From contig JAUHYS010000021.1 of NCBI GenBank assembly GCA_030426445.1, forward strand, positions 1 through 15,284: a stretch of 15,284 bases of DNA, written 5' to 3'. Below are positions 15,090 through 15,284 of this stretch, one piece after another. A program made the translations under genes and the position numbers. Each line of letters begins with the position of its first letter. Within the stretch, counting starts at the first letter, position 1. The notes beneath the pieces were generated by a model. That model was not told the DNA's origin. It saw only the letters and a list, made by a program, of their open reading frames with translations, and made no database searches. This DNA is from a bacterium (GTDB taxonomy: Bacteria; UBA10199; DSSB01).

Positions 15090-15284
15090 GTGTTGAACTA
15101 TATTCATCAAAATATTTTAAATTTTATTATATGGACCCCTTTACTGGGTGCTCTATTGACCTTAGCGATTCCTCAAAAACAAAGTGCCTGGGTCCGCCGT
15201 ATTGCTTTAGCAACGGTTTGCTTAACTTTTTTATTTTCACTGCATTTAGTTTTTTATTTTAAATCCAGCCCGGGTTATCAATTT
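15090..15284 (+). CDS. nuoM: NADH-quinone oxidoreductase subunit M, copy 2 (3' truncated by window edge)
   Basis: The first 65 codons of an antiporter-like subunit are present. The start is GTG 15090, preceded by AGAGG (15079-15083) at good distance; TTG 15093 is the alternative. The N-terminus has a hydrophobic helix containing IIWTPLLGALLTLAIP, then a second helix ending in FYFKSSPGYQF. This is the NuoM pattern of helix 1, a Pro-Leu-Gly-Ala motif, helix 2, and a GxQF element before the antiporter core. Position directly after nuoL is the canonical nuoM slot. The overlapping part differs from the fragment at the start of the window (FMDFDRTSAAIQF), so they are two distinct genes. Confidence 0.85.
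   Translation, partial: MLNYIHQNILNFIIWTPLLGALLTLAIPQKQSAWVRRIALATVCLTFLFSLHLVFYFKSSPGYQF

Noticed and set aside
1..15284. The window could be a circular molecule, with one nuoM split across its ends.
   Set aside because: Joining the last codon (TTT) to base 1 gives a frame that hits TAA after nine codons. The two nuoM parts also overlap in protein position with different residues, so they are two genes.

Overview
The window is almost entirely one plus-strand gene cluster for respiratory complex I (proton-pumping NADH:quinone oxidoreductase, NDH-1) of a Gram-negative-type bacterium. The layout is nuoM (5' cut) - nuoN - nuoA - long hairpin - nuoB - a divergent SecY-like membrane protein - nuoC - nuoD - nuoE - nuoF - nuoG - nuoH - nuoJ - nuoK - 48-residue membrane peptide - hairpin - nuoL - start of a second nuoM (3' cut). 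Separate nuoC and nuoD, a full NADH module (E, F, G) and moderately AT-rich DNA fit a proteobacterial or Bdellovibrionota-like host. That placement is a guess from gene style, not a demonstrated identity.

Bases 2-3302 hold two antiporter-like membrane-arm subunits (M, N) and NuoA. A 128-bp imperfect palindrome follows and includes the nuoA stop codon. Bases 3484-5621 hold nuoB and then a 507-residue polytopic protein. I read this protein as a highly diverged SecY paralogue with an extra N-terminal helix and a soluble C-terminal tail. It is not a known complex I subunit, and it is more AT-rich than its neighbours. After a 191-bp spacer, nuoC to nuoK run almost without gaps (several ATGA-type overlaps). 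They cover the quinone-site module (C, D), the NADH-oxidising module (E, F, G) and membrane subunits H, J and K. A short transmembrane ORF and a second inverted repeat separate nuoK from nuoL, and the window ends 65 codons into another nuoM.

Together the genes would carry electrons from NADH (FMN in NuoF) along the iron-sulfur clusters of E, F, G and B to quinone at the NuoB/NuoD/NuoH interface. The membrane arm (A, H, J, K, L, M, N) would couple this to proton translocation. The eight-iron ferredoxin-like subunit NuoI, normally between nuoH and nuoJ, is not in the window; nuoH and nuoJ overlap directly.

The main points of interest are the SecY-like gene inside the nuo cluster, two different nuoM genes bracketing it, the missing nuoI, a compact NuoG that keeps the N7 cluster motif, an enlarged NuoH, and two intergenic palindromes.
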